Below, piece by piece: positions 1 to 12,020 of a DNA stretch of 64,000 bases. How positions within the stretch are numbered: position 1 is the stretch's first letter; the number at the start of each line of letters is the position of its first letter. The notes beneath the pieces were generated by a model. That model had not been told where the DNA came from. It was given only the letters and a program-made list of their open reading frames with translations, and made no database searches. Location: assembly GCF_040954645.1 (NCBI RefSeq), contig NC_092804.1, forward strand, positions 38,593,753-38,657,752, given 5' to 3'. The position numbers and the translations under genes were made by a program. This DNA comes from Diabrotica undecimpunctata. Taxonomy: Eukaryota; Arthropoda; Insecta; Coleoptera; Chrysomelidae.

Positions 1-344
1 CATTCAGAGGTAAGCTGTTGTATGGTTTATCTTGTATGGCCGCGGTGACAAGCTGAAGACAGAACCTTACCCCACTCCCAGCATGTCAGCACATCTACCA
101 CAGCCAGATCCTATTCTATTTAGTGTCACCAATGTCTTGCGATTCAAATTAAAACCTGGAACCTGCCGATCAGGATGAAGTACTCTATGAATATGTGGTT
201 GTATTCCAATAGTCTTTCATCCCAAAATTTGAGCCTGTTGTTGTAGCAATTGGAGTGGGGTGCATCTTAAAGTTCCGATTACTATATGCATAGTGCTGTT
301 AAGTCGGGTACTGACATAACGCTGTTTATCCAGACGGAAGCATA

Positions 345-510
345 ATACTAATAAGGAAAAAGGAGTCCTGGTAGACGACAAATATCCTGGCTGAAAAACA
401 TTCGCGACTGGACCGGGTTAAACACACAGACGCTTTTAAGAAAAGCAGAAGATAAAGACGAATTTGCAATGGTTATAGCTAACTTTTATTAGTAGAGTCG
501 GTACCAGAAG
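345..510 (+). pseudogene. 3' tail of a non-LTR retrotransposon (RT C-terminus)
   Basis: The + strand reads G-R-R-Q-I-S-W-L-K-N-I-R-D-W-T-G followed by a segment ending V-I-A-N-F-Y and a stop at about 490. This GRR-x-ISWL-x-NIR-x-W(T/F)G block is the hallmark of the extreme C-terminus of one insect LINE lineage and recurs at 6.9-7.2, 11.8-12.0, 20.6 and 60.2 kb here. A short GAAGAA-rich stretch follows (about 508), as at the other copies. Only the tail is left; the insertion is 5'-truncated, as is usual for LINEs. The window edge does not explain the truncation, since 1-340 shows no RT. Confidence 0.7.
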
Positions 511-1252
511 AAACAATGGGCAATCGTCGAGCCGGTAACGACCAGCGTGGCTGACCGGTCTCTTCATTATCCAGACGAAAAGTGACTCATTCAAATAATC
601 TTGGATCTTCATCTACATCAGCTTTTTTCAATGCAAACAAATGATTCAATTGTGTTTATTCCAATCTACGATTTTAAAACGCTAAAAATGATTTTCTTTG
701 AAGATTTTTTAAAACGCATATTATTACCTTATACAGGATCGCATAAAAGTTACTGCTTTCTGAATTAAATGGAGTTTAATAAAAATAAAAGGTTTTGAAT
801 CGTTACATTATCAGCTTGTTGTCGCTATTGCAAACTGTACCTGACAAAGTTTCAGCTGACTGATGTACGCCATTGATTTTTAAACAGAATAAAATTAATA
901 TTTTAGATTATATCTCGGTGTAGAGCTTCCGTATATTTATGCAAAGGTATAGTTGGTATCAGTGCAAAATTGCAGCAATCGTTCTCGTCGTTAATCTCGT
1001 TTCTAATGCCGAAGTCCCAAAAAAAACATCATCTTCCAATAGGTTTTTAAATTGGGTTTCTAACTATTATAATTATTGGCGTTGAAGTATTTGAAAATTA
1101 TAATAATTGCTTGATCAGCAATTTTGTTTATAGGTGACTCCCAGTGGGTTATCTACTACTCAAAGTGATCCTCAGAACAATCCTCCATTTACACCTATCT
1201 CTGGCAACTCTTCTCCATGCTCTAACTCCAATAGATTTTAAATCCTCTAGTT
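511..1252. other. gene-free AT-rich stretch
   Basis: No reading frame, repeat pair or RNA gene that I can support. The first 340 bases of the window are likewise anonymous. Confidence 0.4.
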
Positions 1253-1740
1253 TGTGTTAAACTTATAAACAGTGTGACTGAAATGTGTGTTGAATATAGG
1301 CCAAAGCTTAACACTTCCAAGACAAAACTTATGGTTGTCAGCAAAACATAGTCACAACTAATGAATATCAGAGCGTATGTAATAGAGTTAGAAGGAATCG
1401 AAAATATCACCTATTTGGGCGCCAATGTTAACGAGAACGGGGATATAAGCAAAGAAATAAGAATTCGCATTGAAAAAGCCAGAGCTGCCTTTTATGAACT
1501 AAAGAAAATTCTGTTTAATAGAGATATTGCTGTATGTCATGGAGAGCTGGACTCTTACAACAACACTAATGAAACATCTTGAGGCATTTGAGATGTGAAT
1601 TTACCGACGAATATTGCGGATAACTTGGGTTGATCGAATAACAAATGAAATAGCTTTACACCGAATGAAAAAGAGCACAGAAATAACAAAAACGATAAAA
1701 ACTCTAAAGTTACAATATTTCGGCCATTTAATGTTAGATA
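1253..1740 (+). pseudogene. non-LTR reverse transcriptase fragment (thumb to C-terminal region)
   Basis: Reading starts around L-I-N-S-V-T-E-M-C and continues through L-N-T-S-K-T-K-L-M-V-V-S-K, the conserved LN-x-x-KTK motif after the YADD box. It then passes Y-L-G-A-N-V-N-E-N-G, I-R-I-R-I-E-K-A-R-A-A-F and, after a frameshift near 1580, F-E-M-x-I-Y-R-R-I-L-R-I-T-W-V-D-R-I. These are ordered motifs of a LINE RT downstream of the catalytic box. The catalytic part is missing and at least two frame breaks exist, so it is a dead fragment. Confidence 0.75.
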
Positions 1741-1744
1741 TTAA

Positions 1745-1930
1745 GTTTGTCTTAATATCTAAGATTCGGTCTTCCTCTGTCTCAATGTCCCATCGACCCT
1801 CTTCAGTAAAAAACTTTTCTGACTGTTGCATCTTCCTCCCGTCGGATTACATGTCCTACCCATCTAAGACGTGACCTTAATGTATTTTATAACGCCAGGT
1901 TGGATTTACTTTATCTATTCCCTCCTTATA
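1745..1930 (-). pseudogene. RT C-terminal fragment, opposite strand
   Basis: On the - strand an open frame contains M-Q-Q-S-E-K-F-F-T-E-E-G-R-W-D-I-E-T-E, with H-V-L-D-G upstream of it. This resembles the RW-x-GHV-(x)n-KKVF-x-EV-x-GTR-x-RGRP tail of RTE-like LINEs with frameshifts. It abuts the + strand RT fragment ending at 1740, so two LINE scraps meet tail to tail. Assignment is tentative. Confidence 0.4.
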
Positions 1931-3974
1931 TTGCTTCCCGTATCCATATTGCATTTATTAGGTCTTGGACAAACATTATATCAATTGCCTTTATAACATA
2001 CAATTTTCACCTTTTTCTATTATTGATTGAAGCTCAGCCTCGTACATCTTTTCAGTAATGTGAAGTGGGGTTTTTTGTTTGTGAAATATGGAATATAGGG
2101 TCCAATACAATTCGGTCGTTATGTATAATAACTACCGAATTAGACCATAGAATGATAGCCTAGTCTCCTATGTTGTAGAGAGTCTAGCATTGCTGCGCCC
2201 CGTTCGGAAAAAAAAACGCTAATCCAAAGGTTTGCCACCTCTGATAGGTCAGGACCGGATAGGTCAGGACTAAGAGAGGACGTATGAGGATTTAGCGTCT
2301 TCATCACATAGTCCTTGTAGATGTAAATCCTCCTACGGTGATGTTGAATAATAAAGCTAATACAAAAAGACAGATTTTCATAGTTTAAAAACATACACTT
2401 TTTGTTTGAAGGTTGATTGTTTTTTTTTTAAGTTACACTGGTAATATTGAAAACACTCATTTTAACTGTGCTCATTAATATCTGTTATTTATAGGTTGTT
2501 AGGTGCTCCAACAATGTTGCTTTTATTTATTTTTGTAAAACGATAGAAATATTTGTCTCTATTCAGGTATAATTTTTTTAGCTTTTTCACAAAACTTTCG
2601 TTAGTTCTTTGGTAGATGATTGTATTCTTCTTCTCGTTTCTCCGCAATTTAGTCATCGTTCTTTTTATCTACGATATTCTTAAATTCTGAAATTCACTGG
2701 ATACGTAATCAGATCATGACATCAATAATATTGAAACTTTCTGGAATGTCTGTCGTTATTATGTTATATATAAATTTTTAGAATTATATGACAATTCGAT
2801 AAATATTATTTACTTTCCAAATTGTTTTAGATAACCGTCGAGATTGCCGAATAATAAAATTGTTCTACTTTTTAAGTACAATTTAAGCTCAAAAAGTATA
2901 AAAATCAAAACAATATAATGGCAATGCCCTCAAAAAATATAGTTAACAATTAAAAATATATGTGCCTTGTTTACTTACTTTTTACTTCTGCTGCTTCATA
3001 ATGAATAAAAATAACTTTCCTATATTTATTTTTTAACGAATTTTATTAACAAAACAATAAATTTTAGCTTCCAAAGAAAAAATGCACAAAAATAAAATAT
3101 TTTATTATAGCAAATTTTGTTACATCTTGGTGTACATTAATATTTTGTACAGTGTAAATAATACTCATTATTTTGTAAGTTTTTTGACTGATTTTAACTA
3201 AGAATAAAAGATAGAATTTGTGTAAAATTATAAATAGCTGTAGAATAGTTAAGTGTGATTTTCAAATTTTTATGAAACACGACAGTCGCAGTTGTAATGT
3301 TCGAAAATAAATTATAATATTTTATGGTTGTTTATTAATTCCTTTGAGACCAAATCCTTTGTTATAGTAAATTCTGCCTTCTTGAAAAGTTACGAGTAAA
3401 ATTAAAATATTTTCGTTGGGGTATATACACAGAGAGTATATAAGGTCGTGGAAAACGACTCCTTTTTTTGGGGAGGACTGAGAGAACTAACTACAAAAAA
3501 GAAATCAAGAAATACCTACAGAGATGTCCTGGGCAAATACTAAACAAGAAGATTTCTAAACTATTTAAAATTAGGACACGGTTTAAAAAATCCTTTTGCT
3601 ACTTAGCAAGAAAGATTTAGGGATTTCTTGAAAAATCTAAACTACCTAAACTAAAAACCTAAAATCTAGGAAAAATTATTAAGGGTGAATATTATTTTTA
3701 AAGAATATTTTTCTTAAATCCTAGTTTAAAGAGAAAAAATTACATTTTTATTTTTAATTCACATAAAAAATATTTCAGTTATTACAAAAAAAAAAATTAA
3801 TCTATTAAAAAACATGAGATTGAACCTTCTAACAAAAACAAAATTTAAAACTATTGTTATGTGCCAAATGGCAGAAAAAGGTGCACTAACTGTCATATTA
3901 TGTCAAAATGAACTTCCAAACTTTTCTGAATTATTAACTACTTCATCAAAAGTTAATTTTATCTAAAAGATACA
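1931..3974. other. gene-free AT-rich stretch
   Basis: No coding signal recognised. A short tandem pair lies at 2243-2271 (GATAGGTCAGGAC twice, 15-bp spacing). The open frame at 2140-2394 (-) has no recognisable protein character. Confidence 0.4.
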
Positions 3975-4735
3975 CAGATGGGGTTCAGAAAGGGATTAGG
4001 TAGGTACTCGAGAAGCTCTCTTCGGTTTGAATGTTCTTACACAAACATGCTTAGAAGTTAATCAGGAAGTACATGCATGTTTTATCGATTTTGAACATAC
4101 ATTCTTGAAGGAAGGACATAGATAATAAAGATCTGCGAATAATTCTCAATCTATATTGGAATCAGAAAGCTAACATCAAAATAGAAAATGAGATATCACA
4201 AGCAATAGAAATACGTAGAGGAGTACGACAGGGATTAATTTTGTCACCGCTGCTATTTAATGTTTATAGTGAAAGCATCTGCCAGGAAACCCTTTTGCAG
4301 GCAAACGAAGGAATCGTAATCAATGGAGAGGTTGTAAATAATATTCGATACGCAGACGACACTGTACTAGTTGCAAGAACAGTAGAAGAATTACAACGAT
4401 TACTTACAAATATAAATATTGCCTGCAACAATTATGGCTAAGTATAATATGGTCTTCGGTGAAAACATGACACAACCAGCACATATTAGTGTAAACGGCA
4501 TTCAAATTGAAAAAGTATCAAGTTACAAATACCTGGGTACTTCAATAAACTAAACTGGAGACCAAAACAATGAAATAAAAAGACGTATCGAAATTACCAG
4601 GGCCACTTTCATAAATATCAGGAAATTCTTCTGCAACAGAGATATAAGCATCCCTCTCCGATTAAGAATGCTAAGGGGCTACGTATTTAACACGCTATTA
4701 TATGGTGTAGAGGCCTGGACTCTTGTAGCAGTCAC
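3975..4735 (+). pseudogene. non-LTR reverse transcriptase domain, degenerate
   Basis: Ordered RT motifs: Q-M-G-F-R-K-G (RT box 2a region), A-C-F-I-D-F-E-H-T-F (a decayed catalytic block; the family's YVDFxKAFD), I-R-R-G-V-R-Q-G-L-I-L-S-P-L-L-F-N, then I-R-Y-A-D-D-T-V-L-V-A (catalytic YADD intact, about 4347-4380). After a frame break at 4440 come S-Y-K-Y-L-G-T-S-I-N, a stop, and R-M-L-R-G-Y-V-F-N-T-L-L-Y-G-V-E-A-W-T-L. At least one in-frame stop and two frameshifts make it inactive. Endonuclease and 3' tail are absent. Confidence 0.85.
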
Positions 4736-5051
4736 AACTGCTAACATATAATTAATTAATATAATTTATTATTAAAATCCTAAAACCCCTCAGAATCCCG
4801 TTTATGGAACGTTTATGGGCAATAGACGATACGATGCGCAAGTGTAATCAACTAAAGTGGTCAAGAGTCGCTCGGCTAAAGTCAGTTTTGGCCAGCAACT
4901 CACACAGAGAGGTTTATTTCTCCAAGCCTTAACCGGCATTTTTTTTTGTCTTAAAATCGGGTAGAAAATCTGGGATTGGATTTAATATTTTCCCCGAACA
5001 TCAAGGGAGGAATTGGAACAACATAATATGATAAAGAATCTTGATTGAAAA

Positions 5052-5123
5052 ACCCGGCTTCCAAATCTGCCGAAATGATTATTTAAAACCCGACTTCCAA
5101 ATCTGCCGAAATGATTATTTAAA
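5052..5123. repeat. 36-bp unit tandem duplication
   Basis: Two adjacent copies of a 36-bp unit containing TTCCAAATCTGCCGAAATGA differ at one visible position (CCGGC against CCGAC). A recent local duplication. Confidence 0.85.
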
Positions 5124-5941
5124 ACCCAGGTGAGCAATTAAATCATTTAGTTTTATAGGCCTATGATTTTATTGATATTTTCATTGTCTTTTGAAATATT
5201 AACAGTGTAAAATCCGAGTTTTCTCATATGTATCATGTGGCCTTGAGCTTAGATCGTTAGACCTACTCGGTATAAAAACTTTCATGCCTAATTTACTAGA
5301 TACTCTTTAAATGCGCAGACGCAATAAATAGACAGGATGACAGTCAGCTGATGAAATAAAATGTTTGTTTATTGTGGTAATTCGATGTAAGAGTACGTGT
5401 TGACAGTCATCTTTGGGTGCCTTGATATTTCTCTAAATGTTATTTTTTGTAGATTTCACCCGATTAGGATAACGATTAATATTAGGATTAGTTTAACCAA
5501 ACACCTACTTCAACCCATTGGTAACCAGGAACCGATTGTCTCCAAAACACAGCGTTCTCCTTCATTCGTTTTTTCGGAGCCCCAAGGACCGTCAGAGTTT
5601 TAAGGGGACTTAACGAGGACAGCTGTAGTGTTGTGACAGACATTAACATCAAGTTTGATAGGGTTAAGGTTTTTTTCTTGTAACTTACAACTTTGTATAT
5701 GCATATACCAAGGTTAGTACTTATTACAGTTTTTGTATCATCTATAAGAAGTTAGGTAAATGGTTATTAATTAATTAAATTAGATTCATTGTTAGGGAAG
5801 GGGTTCATGATTTTTGTATAGCGGTTTTTAAAAGGGAAGGGAAGAAATATATGTATCAGGATTTTTAAAATTATATATATATATCTTTCCGAGTCTGTTG
5901 GCCATACTCATCACACTTGATCACTTTAGATATCTCCCAGC

Positions 5942-5974
5942 ATCTATGTGTAAGCATAACACTTACACATAGAT
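5942..5974. repeat. perfect 13-bp hairpin
   Basis: ATCTATGTGTAAG at 5942-5954 is the exact reverse complement of 5962-5974, with a 7-base loop. No RNA family recognised. Confidence 0.6.
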
Positions 5975-6258
5975 CTGGTGTTTAGCTGCTTCGACACATA
6001 TTAGTCGTATATTTGTGAGGTAAGGTAGTTTCTTTTGTATAACCGTCACGGTTTTTTTTTAGTATTTATATTCCCTACCTTACCTATCTAGGATTTAACT
6101 TTAGTAACTAACCTTAGTGTTAAGATTTCGCTTCTCCCATGGACTTAGATTATATATTTACTAATACATTTTTTCGTTTGGCCCAGTAGTGGGGATATTT
6201 CATTTTGTCGTGGCTTTTTGGTCCTCGTATACCGTAGCCCCACTACTGTAATTATATT

Positions 6259-6261
<3 letters not shown>

Positions 6262-6335
<74 letters not shown>
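6262..6335. repeat. (TA)n microsatellite
   Basis: Pure alternating TA over about 74 bp. Confidence 0.97.
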
Positions 6336-6337
<2 letters not shown>

Positions 6338-6867
6338 TGAGTTTTGTTAGTTGTTAATATTATAAATATATTTGTTACAAGTAGTTTTGCTTTTATTTCA
6401 GTTCCTGCTTACAGTTATAATATAGCAGAACAAGGTCAATAGTGTCTTTTTCGGTTTTTAAACATTATTACAGGGTATTATATCAATAGTACTTTATTCC
6501 TTGTTGTTCATAACTTCATTTATTTTTTCGTTAATTTCCTTCAGAAATTAGCTGGCGCCCATTTCAGTATTTTCCTAGGCATCTCTGTATATTCTCTTAT
6601 TCTACCCCTTTTATAGTTCCAGGTTTTCCGGTGCATTACTATATTGTATTCTTTTGGTTAAAAGATCTCTTTTCCCCTTATCGCAAAGCCAAATTCTAGT
6701 GTAGTGAGGCTAGCCCGAATTCTTGCTTGAGGTTTTGTGTCTCTGTGTTCTTTTGAGCTAAGCCATTCTTTTTATTATAACTTCTTTGCTAGTTCTTCTC
6801 TAATTTATCATCTCCTTCTCCATATACCACCCCCTAAATTTTATTTAGGTTTCACTCTCAAGCAGAA
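6336..6867. other. no recognised gene
   Basis: The - strand shows a longish basic stretch in broken frames, but no motif that I can name. Confidence 0.35.
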
Positions 6868-7250
6868 CAATATAAAAAATATTGAAAGTTTCGAGATGTG
6901 GTGCTACCGTCGAATGCTGAAGATAAGTTGGGTTGAAAGAGTTACAAATTTTGAAGTAATCCGAAGGATAGGAAAAGACCCAGAAATTTTGTCAACGATC
7001 AAAGAAAACTCGAATATTTGGGTCACCTGATGAGAGGACATAAATACGCATTACTTCAAAATATAATGCAAGGAAAAATAGAAGGAAAACGGAATCCAGG
7101 TCGTAGAAGAATGTCATGGATGCGTAATTTGAGAGAGTGGTTTGGCTGTACCACTAATGAACTCTTTAGGTCAGCTGTAAACAAGGTCAGGATAGCCTTG
7201 ATGATCTCCAATCTCCGATAGAAGTGGCACAAGAAGAAGAAAAGATACTA
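6868..7250 (+). pseudogene. non-LTR retrotransposon 3' end (RT C-terminus, GAA-type tail)
   Basis: Reads N-I-E-S-F-E-M-W-C-Y-R-R-M-L-K-I-S-W-V-E-R-V-T-N, then after a frameshift near 7015 L-E-Y-L-G-H-L-M-R-G, G-R-R-R-M-S-W-M-R-N-L-R-E-W-F-G and A-L-M-I-S-N-L-R with a stop at 7219-7221. An AAGAAGAAGAAAA tail follows at 7230-7243. This is the same LINE lineage as at 345-510, in better condition. It is 5'-truncated inside the domain after YADD. Confidence 0.8.
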
Positions 7251-8137
7251 AAATATGACAATTAGCTGGTATACAAAACTTATATTTATTTATAAACTTT
7301 TTAAATTGACATGAGAGCAAATCTTATTATATTAACGATCAATGTTTATTTAAAAAAATTTAACAAAACTACTCGCTTCGCTGGCTAATTTTTTCTTTTT
7401 AAATTATTAAAAAAGTTTGTTATCTTGGATTTGAACAAAAAACATTACCCACAAGCTTCAAACAATCTAGATCGGACCTTTGGAAGACACAAAATATATG
7501 GGGCTGTACAAATCCTGCGAGAAACCAAATCAAACACCAAAACTGGACTTTAAATCATCCTGGGTAATAACAATATGTGATTCTTCTAACTTAGAATGAC
7601 TGTTATCAAATCCCCTGTCACAGAATACAGCTTACAAAAAACGGTGATTAACTTACATCACAAAGACTGCCACACTGCATTTTAAGCTTAAATCTGCTTC
7701 TTGTCATTTCACACATGAAACTAAGCAAAAACTTTGCCTGTTTTTTAAAACCTTACGAAAACGAATCTTATCCGCCCAAACTCTGAATTTTTCTCGGCTG
7801 CCCACATCGACCAAATTCGGACTTCTACAATGAAAGCGTCCGTCCTCTCCATCGCTAAGTGACATCCTCAAAAATCATTCATAAGAAATACGCACGGGAC
7901 TGCGTTTACTACTCGATGTAGTATATAGTCGCGCGATCGTTATATTTTATCATTTCAGTCGCTCTTATTTTTTTCATACGTGTGCGTGATCCACCGTTCC
8001 GTCCGTAGCATGCGATAAGAAAGCTATGCTTCCAAAAATATGTTATCCCTTACATTCAAACGTGTATGTACTTTGTTATGTAGTAATCTATAGTCAAAGA
8101 ATTAGAAGCATTAGTTTTTCACACAATATACTCGGTT
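7251..8137. other. no recognised gene
   Basis: AT-rich; nothing supportable. Confidence 0.35.
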
Positions 8138-8480
8138 CACTGATCTCAGTCCAAACTATCTAATAAGTGTAATTATTTTTTGCTATGTTGGTCAACTTTT
8201 GACTTTGACTCAAAATGGATGAAAGTTACTATACAACCAAGAATCTGTGATCATAACCAATATTAATTGTACCTAACTTTAAAATAAAAAAAAAAATATT
8301 TACATGCAGTTTATTAACAAAATAAACTGAATCGATTAAGACAAAGGTGTAAAGGTTTATTTTTGAAATTATAGCCGATTATAGATTAGTATTTAGAAAT
8401 GGACTGTTTATATTCGAAATTATTGAATATAATTCTTTTTTAATTTAATTTTTCCAATAAAAGAAGTCTGCAGCAGTAAG
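8138..8480 (+). repeat. dispersed repeat, copy 1
   Basis: Shares a collinear series of blocks with 9047-9395, for example TTACTATACAACC, AACAAAATAAA(A)CTGAATC, TTATTTTTGAA and AAAGAAGT(C/T)TG. The start block TTCACTGATCTCAGTCC also occurs at about 11748. Not recognised; non-coding. Confidence 0.6.
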
Positions 8481-9046
8481 TATATTTGGACTTTTAAAAG
8501 CGAGAGGTAAGAATTTTTATCTTGTATGTTTCAGACAAAGAAGTTGTCAAAATATGCCCAAATTGACCAAGGACTATGGACACTATGGAGTTTTTATGTT
8601 TCTGATAGTGACTCTGGCAAAATGCTCTATTACACATGCTAGTGCTAGTGAATCCACTACACATAATAAAATATATTTATAGTAAAGTGTAGAAATTCAG
8701 CAACCATTGACAGTTCATTGGTATATCATAAAATATATAATAATATTTAATATTACAATATCAATTAATAGGTTTCTGTAATGATTCAGTTATATCTATA
8801 GATGGGACAAATAAAATAATCAATTTATTAAGTAAATATATCCAAAATGAAACCATCATTAAATAAAATTGTAATTGTTTGGTATTTTTTTACATTTAAT
8901 TGTTTAATGTTTAATAGTTATGTTTTTAAAGTCGATAAACTGATTTTTACACAAGCTTTAGCATCCGCCAAAATTTACACTGTCAAAAACGCTCTCGCCA
9001 AAATTTTAACTGTTATTGTAAAATTTACTTTGTAGGTATATTCGAT

Positions 9047-9395
9047 TCACTGATTACAATACTAGGTACTAAGTAAATTTATTACAATTCATTTTTTTGC
9101 TATAGGTACTTTGATTTTGACATATTATTTAATTGACTGTAATTTACTATACAACCGAGCAAATGTGCTCTACTATACTAATTTTAAATTAAAGAAAAAA
9201 ATTATTTATACGCTGTTTTCACCAACAAAATAAAACTGAATCAATCAAAACAAAAATTTAACTGCTTATTTTTGAATTTTTTAGTCAATTATAGGTCATT
9301 ATTTGCAAATAGAAACTTTGTAATCAAAATTAACAAGGAGACACTCTGATTATTCAAGATTATTCTTGTTTTTTTTTTTTCAAGTAAAGAAGTTT
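9047..9395 (+). repeat. dispersed repeat, copy 2
   Basis: Second copy of the 8138-8480 repeat in direct orientation about 910 bp downstream, diverged by substitutions and small indels. The 565 bp between the copies is unrelated sequence. Confidence 0.6.
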
Positions 9396-9415
9396 GCCAA
9401 CAAATGTCACTCTCA

Positions 9416-11690
9416 CGTCACTGGGTGCATGGCGTACAATGATTGTGCGTTATGTAGCAGAGGGGGTAAAAGGCGAGTTTTTGGCGCCTAAAAGGCTAAG
9501 AGAATAAACCCTGACAGAAAATTCTGGTCTTCCAGGTTGGGAGTGAGGCAATGGGCCGGTGACCCGTTACCGTAAAAGATATAAAACCACGAAACCTACA
9601 AATAAGCCTCGGATAGTTCGGGTCTTATCGACGAAGACTTAAGCAAAGAAATATGGACTACACACTCGGTAGCTGGAACGTCTTGACATTGAATAAACCA
9701 GGAGCACAGGCATCAGTTAACGAGCTCCAAAAATATAAAATAGAACTAACAGCAATACAAGAGACTAAATGGCTAGGGCACTGAATAAAAGACACAAAAA
9801 CGCATACAATATTATATAGCGGGAAAAGAGTTTGGAGTAGCCTTTATAGTTGACAATAAGATGAAACATGCCATAATAAAAACCAAATTCTTTAACCTCT
9901 CAATCATTAACATACATTGCCCAAGAGAAGAACATGACATGGAAATAAAAGAAGATTTTTACGAACAGCTAGAGGACTTATACGATAGCTCACCGAGAAA
10001 TGACATTAAGATCGTAATAGGAGATATGAATGTTCAAATGTACAAAGAAGAACTTTTCTTAGGAACCATTGGTAAACACTCACTTTATCAAAATATCAAT
10101 GAAAATGGAGAATTACTTATCAACTTTGCCATATCAACCTTTCAAATTGATCATGTCTTGATAGATAAAAGGGCCTCACTATGTGCACAAGATGTAAAGA
10201 GCTGATGCGGAGCATGCTGCGGATCTGACCATCTCCTATTACAGATAAAATATAGATGCAGAATTCAAAGAAACAGGAGGGACAGACAGGAACAAACAAC
10301 AGAACAACTAGATGTACAAAAATTGAGACAACAAGGTATCAAACACAACTATGCGACATAATTAACACAAACAGTGACAAATACAGGCAGTCTAGGCACC
10401 GAACAACATTCGGAAGAAATTAGAGCAAAAGTAATTGACGCAGCAAGAAAGAGCATAGGCAAAAAAAGAAACAAACAAAAAGAGACTGATTCAATGACGA
10501 GCGTTAAAGGGCCATATAGAAAAAAAAATGAAGAACACAAGAAATATATGGAAAGAAGAACAAGAGAAAAAAGAGCAAGCTACGAATATGCAAGACGGAG
10601 GGCCGATAAAATATGCCGACCAAAGATAAGAAAATACGTGAACGGTAATATACAGAAAATGGAAGAAAATCTCCAAAGCAACGATATAAGGGAAGCGTAT
10701 GGATATCTACGCAATTTAAGAGAAGAATACAAATATATGCAGAAATCAAGAAGAGCAAATAACCAGTGATTAATAAAAAATAAAATCGGTCTGGAAAACC
10801 TATTTCCAAACTCTCCTAGGGACGCAAGAAAATGAAGAGCATATTGACATGCATCACATTGAGATAGACATAGAAAATATAGAATCCCTGACGATGGAAG
10901 AGGTAAAATAAGCAATACAAGCACAGAAGAATAACAAGGTATGGACAACATCCCATCTGGTAAGACCTAGTAAGACCTAGACACCTACTAAGACAAATGC
11001 ATATGCTTATGAATAAGATTTGGACTGAGGAAAAGATCCCTAGCGACTGGAAAACCGGGATTATATGCCCAATCTATAAAAATGCGGTTAAACTGAAATA
11101 CGAAAATTATCGCGGCATAACCCTCTTATGCACAACGTACAAAGTTTTTATAATTATATAATTATAATGTATTATATTATATTATATTATATTATAATTA
11201 TCATACTTATATACTAAATAAACGACTTTAACAACTAACTGGAAATATTTTCGGGGAATATCAAACCGACAAGGAAGATTTACCACTGACCAGTTATTCA
11301 CAGTGAAACAAATTCTAAACAAATTTTGGGAATACGACATTGACGACATTGACGTCCACAACATATTAATAGATTTCAAACAGGCCTTCGACTCAATTAA
11401 TAGACAAAAATTATCTCAAATATTGCATAACTTTACCATGGCCCAAAAAAACATCCGACTAGTAAAAGCAACAATGGACTCGTCAACAGTAACTGTCAGA
11501 GTACAATTAGAGCTTACTGAAAACTTTTCAATAGGCAAAGACCGGCTGGCACCGACACTATTCAGCCTGATTCTTGAATATGTGATGAGACAGCTGAATG
11601 TAGGGAGAGGTAATCTCCTAACAAATAAATCTCAATAAGATTGCCGTCTATGCCGATGACAAGGCTCGATTTGGGCTGTAGCGGGAGAGA
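9416..11690 (+). pseudogene. non-LTR retrotransposon with endonuclease and RT, RTE-like, degenerate
   Basis: A GC-richer 5' leader (9416-9650) precedes an APE-type endonuclease start, M-D-Y-T-L-G-S-W-N-V-L-T-L-N at 9653. Then come A-I-Q-E-T-K-W-L-G (metal-binding Glu), I-V-I-G-D-M-N-V-Q (GDxN) and C-G-S-D-H-L-L-L near 10220 (SDH box). A Lys/Arg-rich linker (10374-10769) joins it to RT motifs [33 protein letters not shown] and a final V-Y-A-D-D. Several stops and frameshifts occur. The element ends at the YADD box and lacks its 3' half, which is odd for a LINE: 3' loss implies later deletion or replacement. Encoded role when intact: nicking target DNA and target-primed reverse transcription. 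Confidence 0.85.
11168..11193. repeat. (ATTAT)n microsatellite
   Basis: About five tandem ATTAT units inside the RT region of the 9.4-11.7 kb LINE. Confidence 0.85.
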
Positions 11691-11794
11691 GAAAGAAGTT
11701 TTTAACAGTAAGTTTACTTCAGCTATTAATATGGTGTGGAATACTTGATTCACTGATCTCAGTCCCATCTATCTTGTAAATTTAGTAATCATTT

Positions 11795-12020
11795 TCTTTG
11801 CTTCTTCTTCTAGTCTTCTCCAATCAAAGATCGGAAACAATTTTGACAAATTCTTGTCTGTTTTGCAAATAGTTCACGTTCAAGCCTGTGCAATTTAGTA
11901 TGTTTCTAAGCTAGGAGCACTGTCTTCGTCCATGCCCACGTTTGCCCGCAATCTATCCTAGATTACGAATTATAGAAGATCATATCTGTTGTTTTTCATT
12001 ATATGTCCGATATATACGGT
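11795..12020 (-). pseudogene. non-LTR retrotransposon 3' tail, opposite strand
   Basis: Minus-strand frames give Y-I-G-H-I-M-K-N-N-R-Y, G-K-R-G-H-G-R-R-Q and a distal V-S-D-L-R, then a run of GAAGAAG at the outer end (about 11805). This is the GRR-type tail of the (GAA)n-tailed LINE lineage, broken by several frame changes. Confidence 0.55.

Larger units (their letters stand above)
4736..6261. other. intergenic stretch with small repeats
   Basis: No gene seen. It holds a 36-bp tandem duplication at 5052-5123 and a perfect 13-bp hairpin at 5942-5974, both listed separately. Confidence 0.4.

Noticed and set aside
6262..6335. TA-rich tract as a replication origin or promoter
   Set aside because: A pure microsatellite; two others like it occur in the window without genes nearby.
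10349..10951. Long - strand ORFs rich in Phe, Leu and Ser
   Set aside because: They are antisense shadows of the Lys/Arg-rich LINE linker on the + strand.
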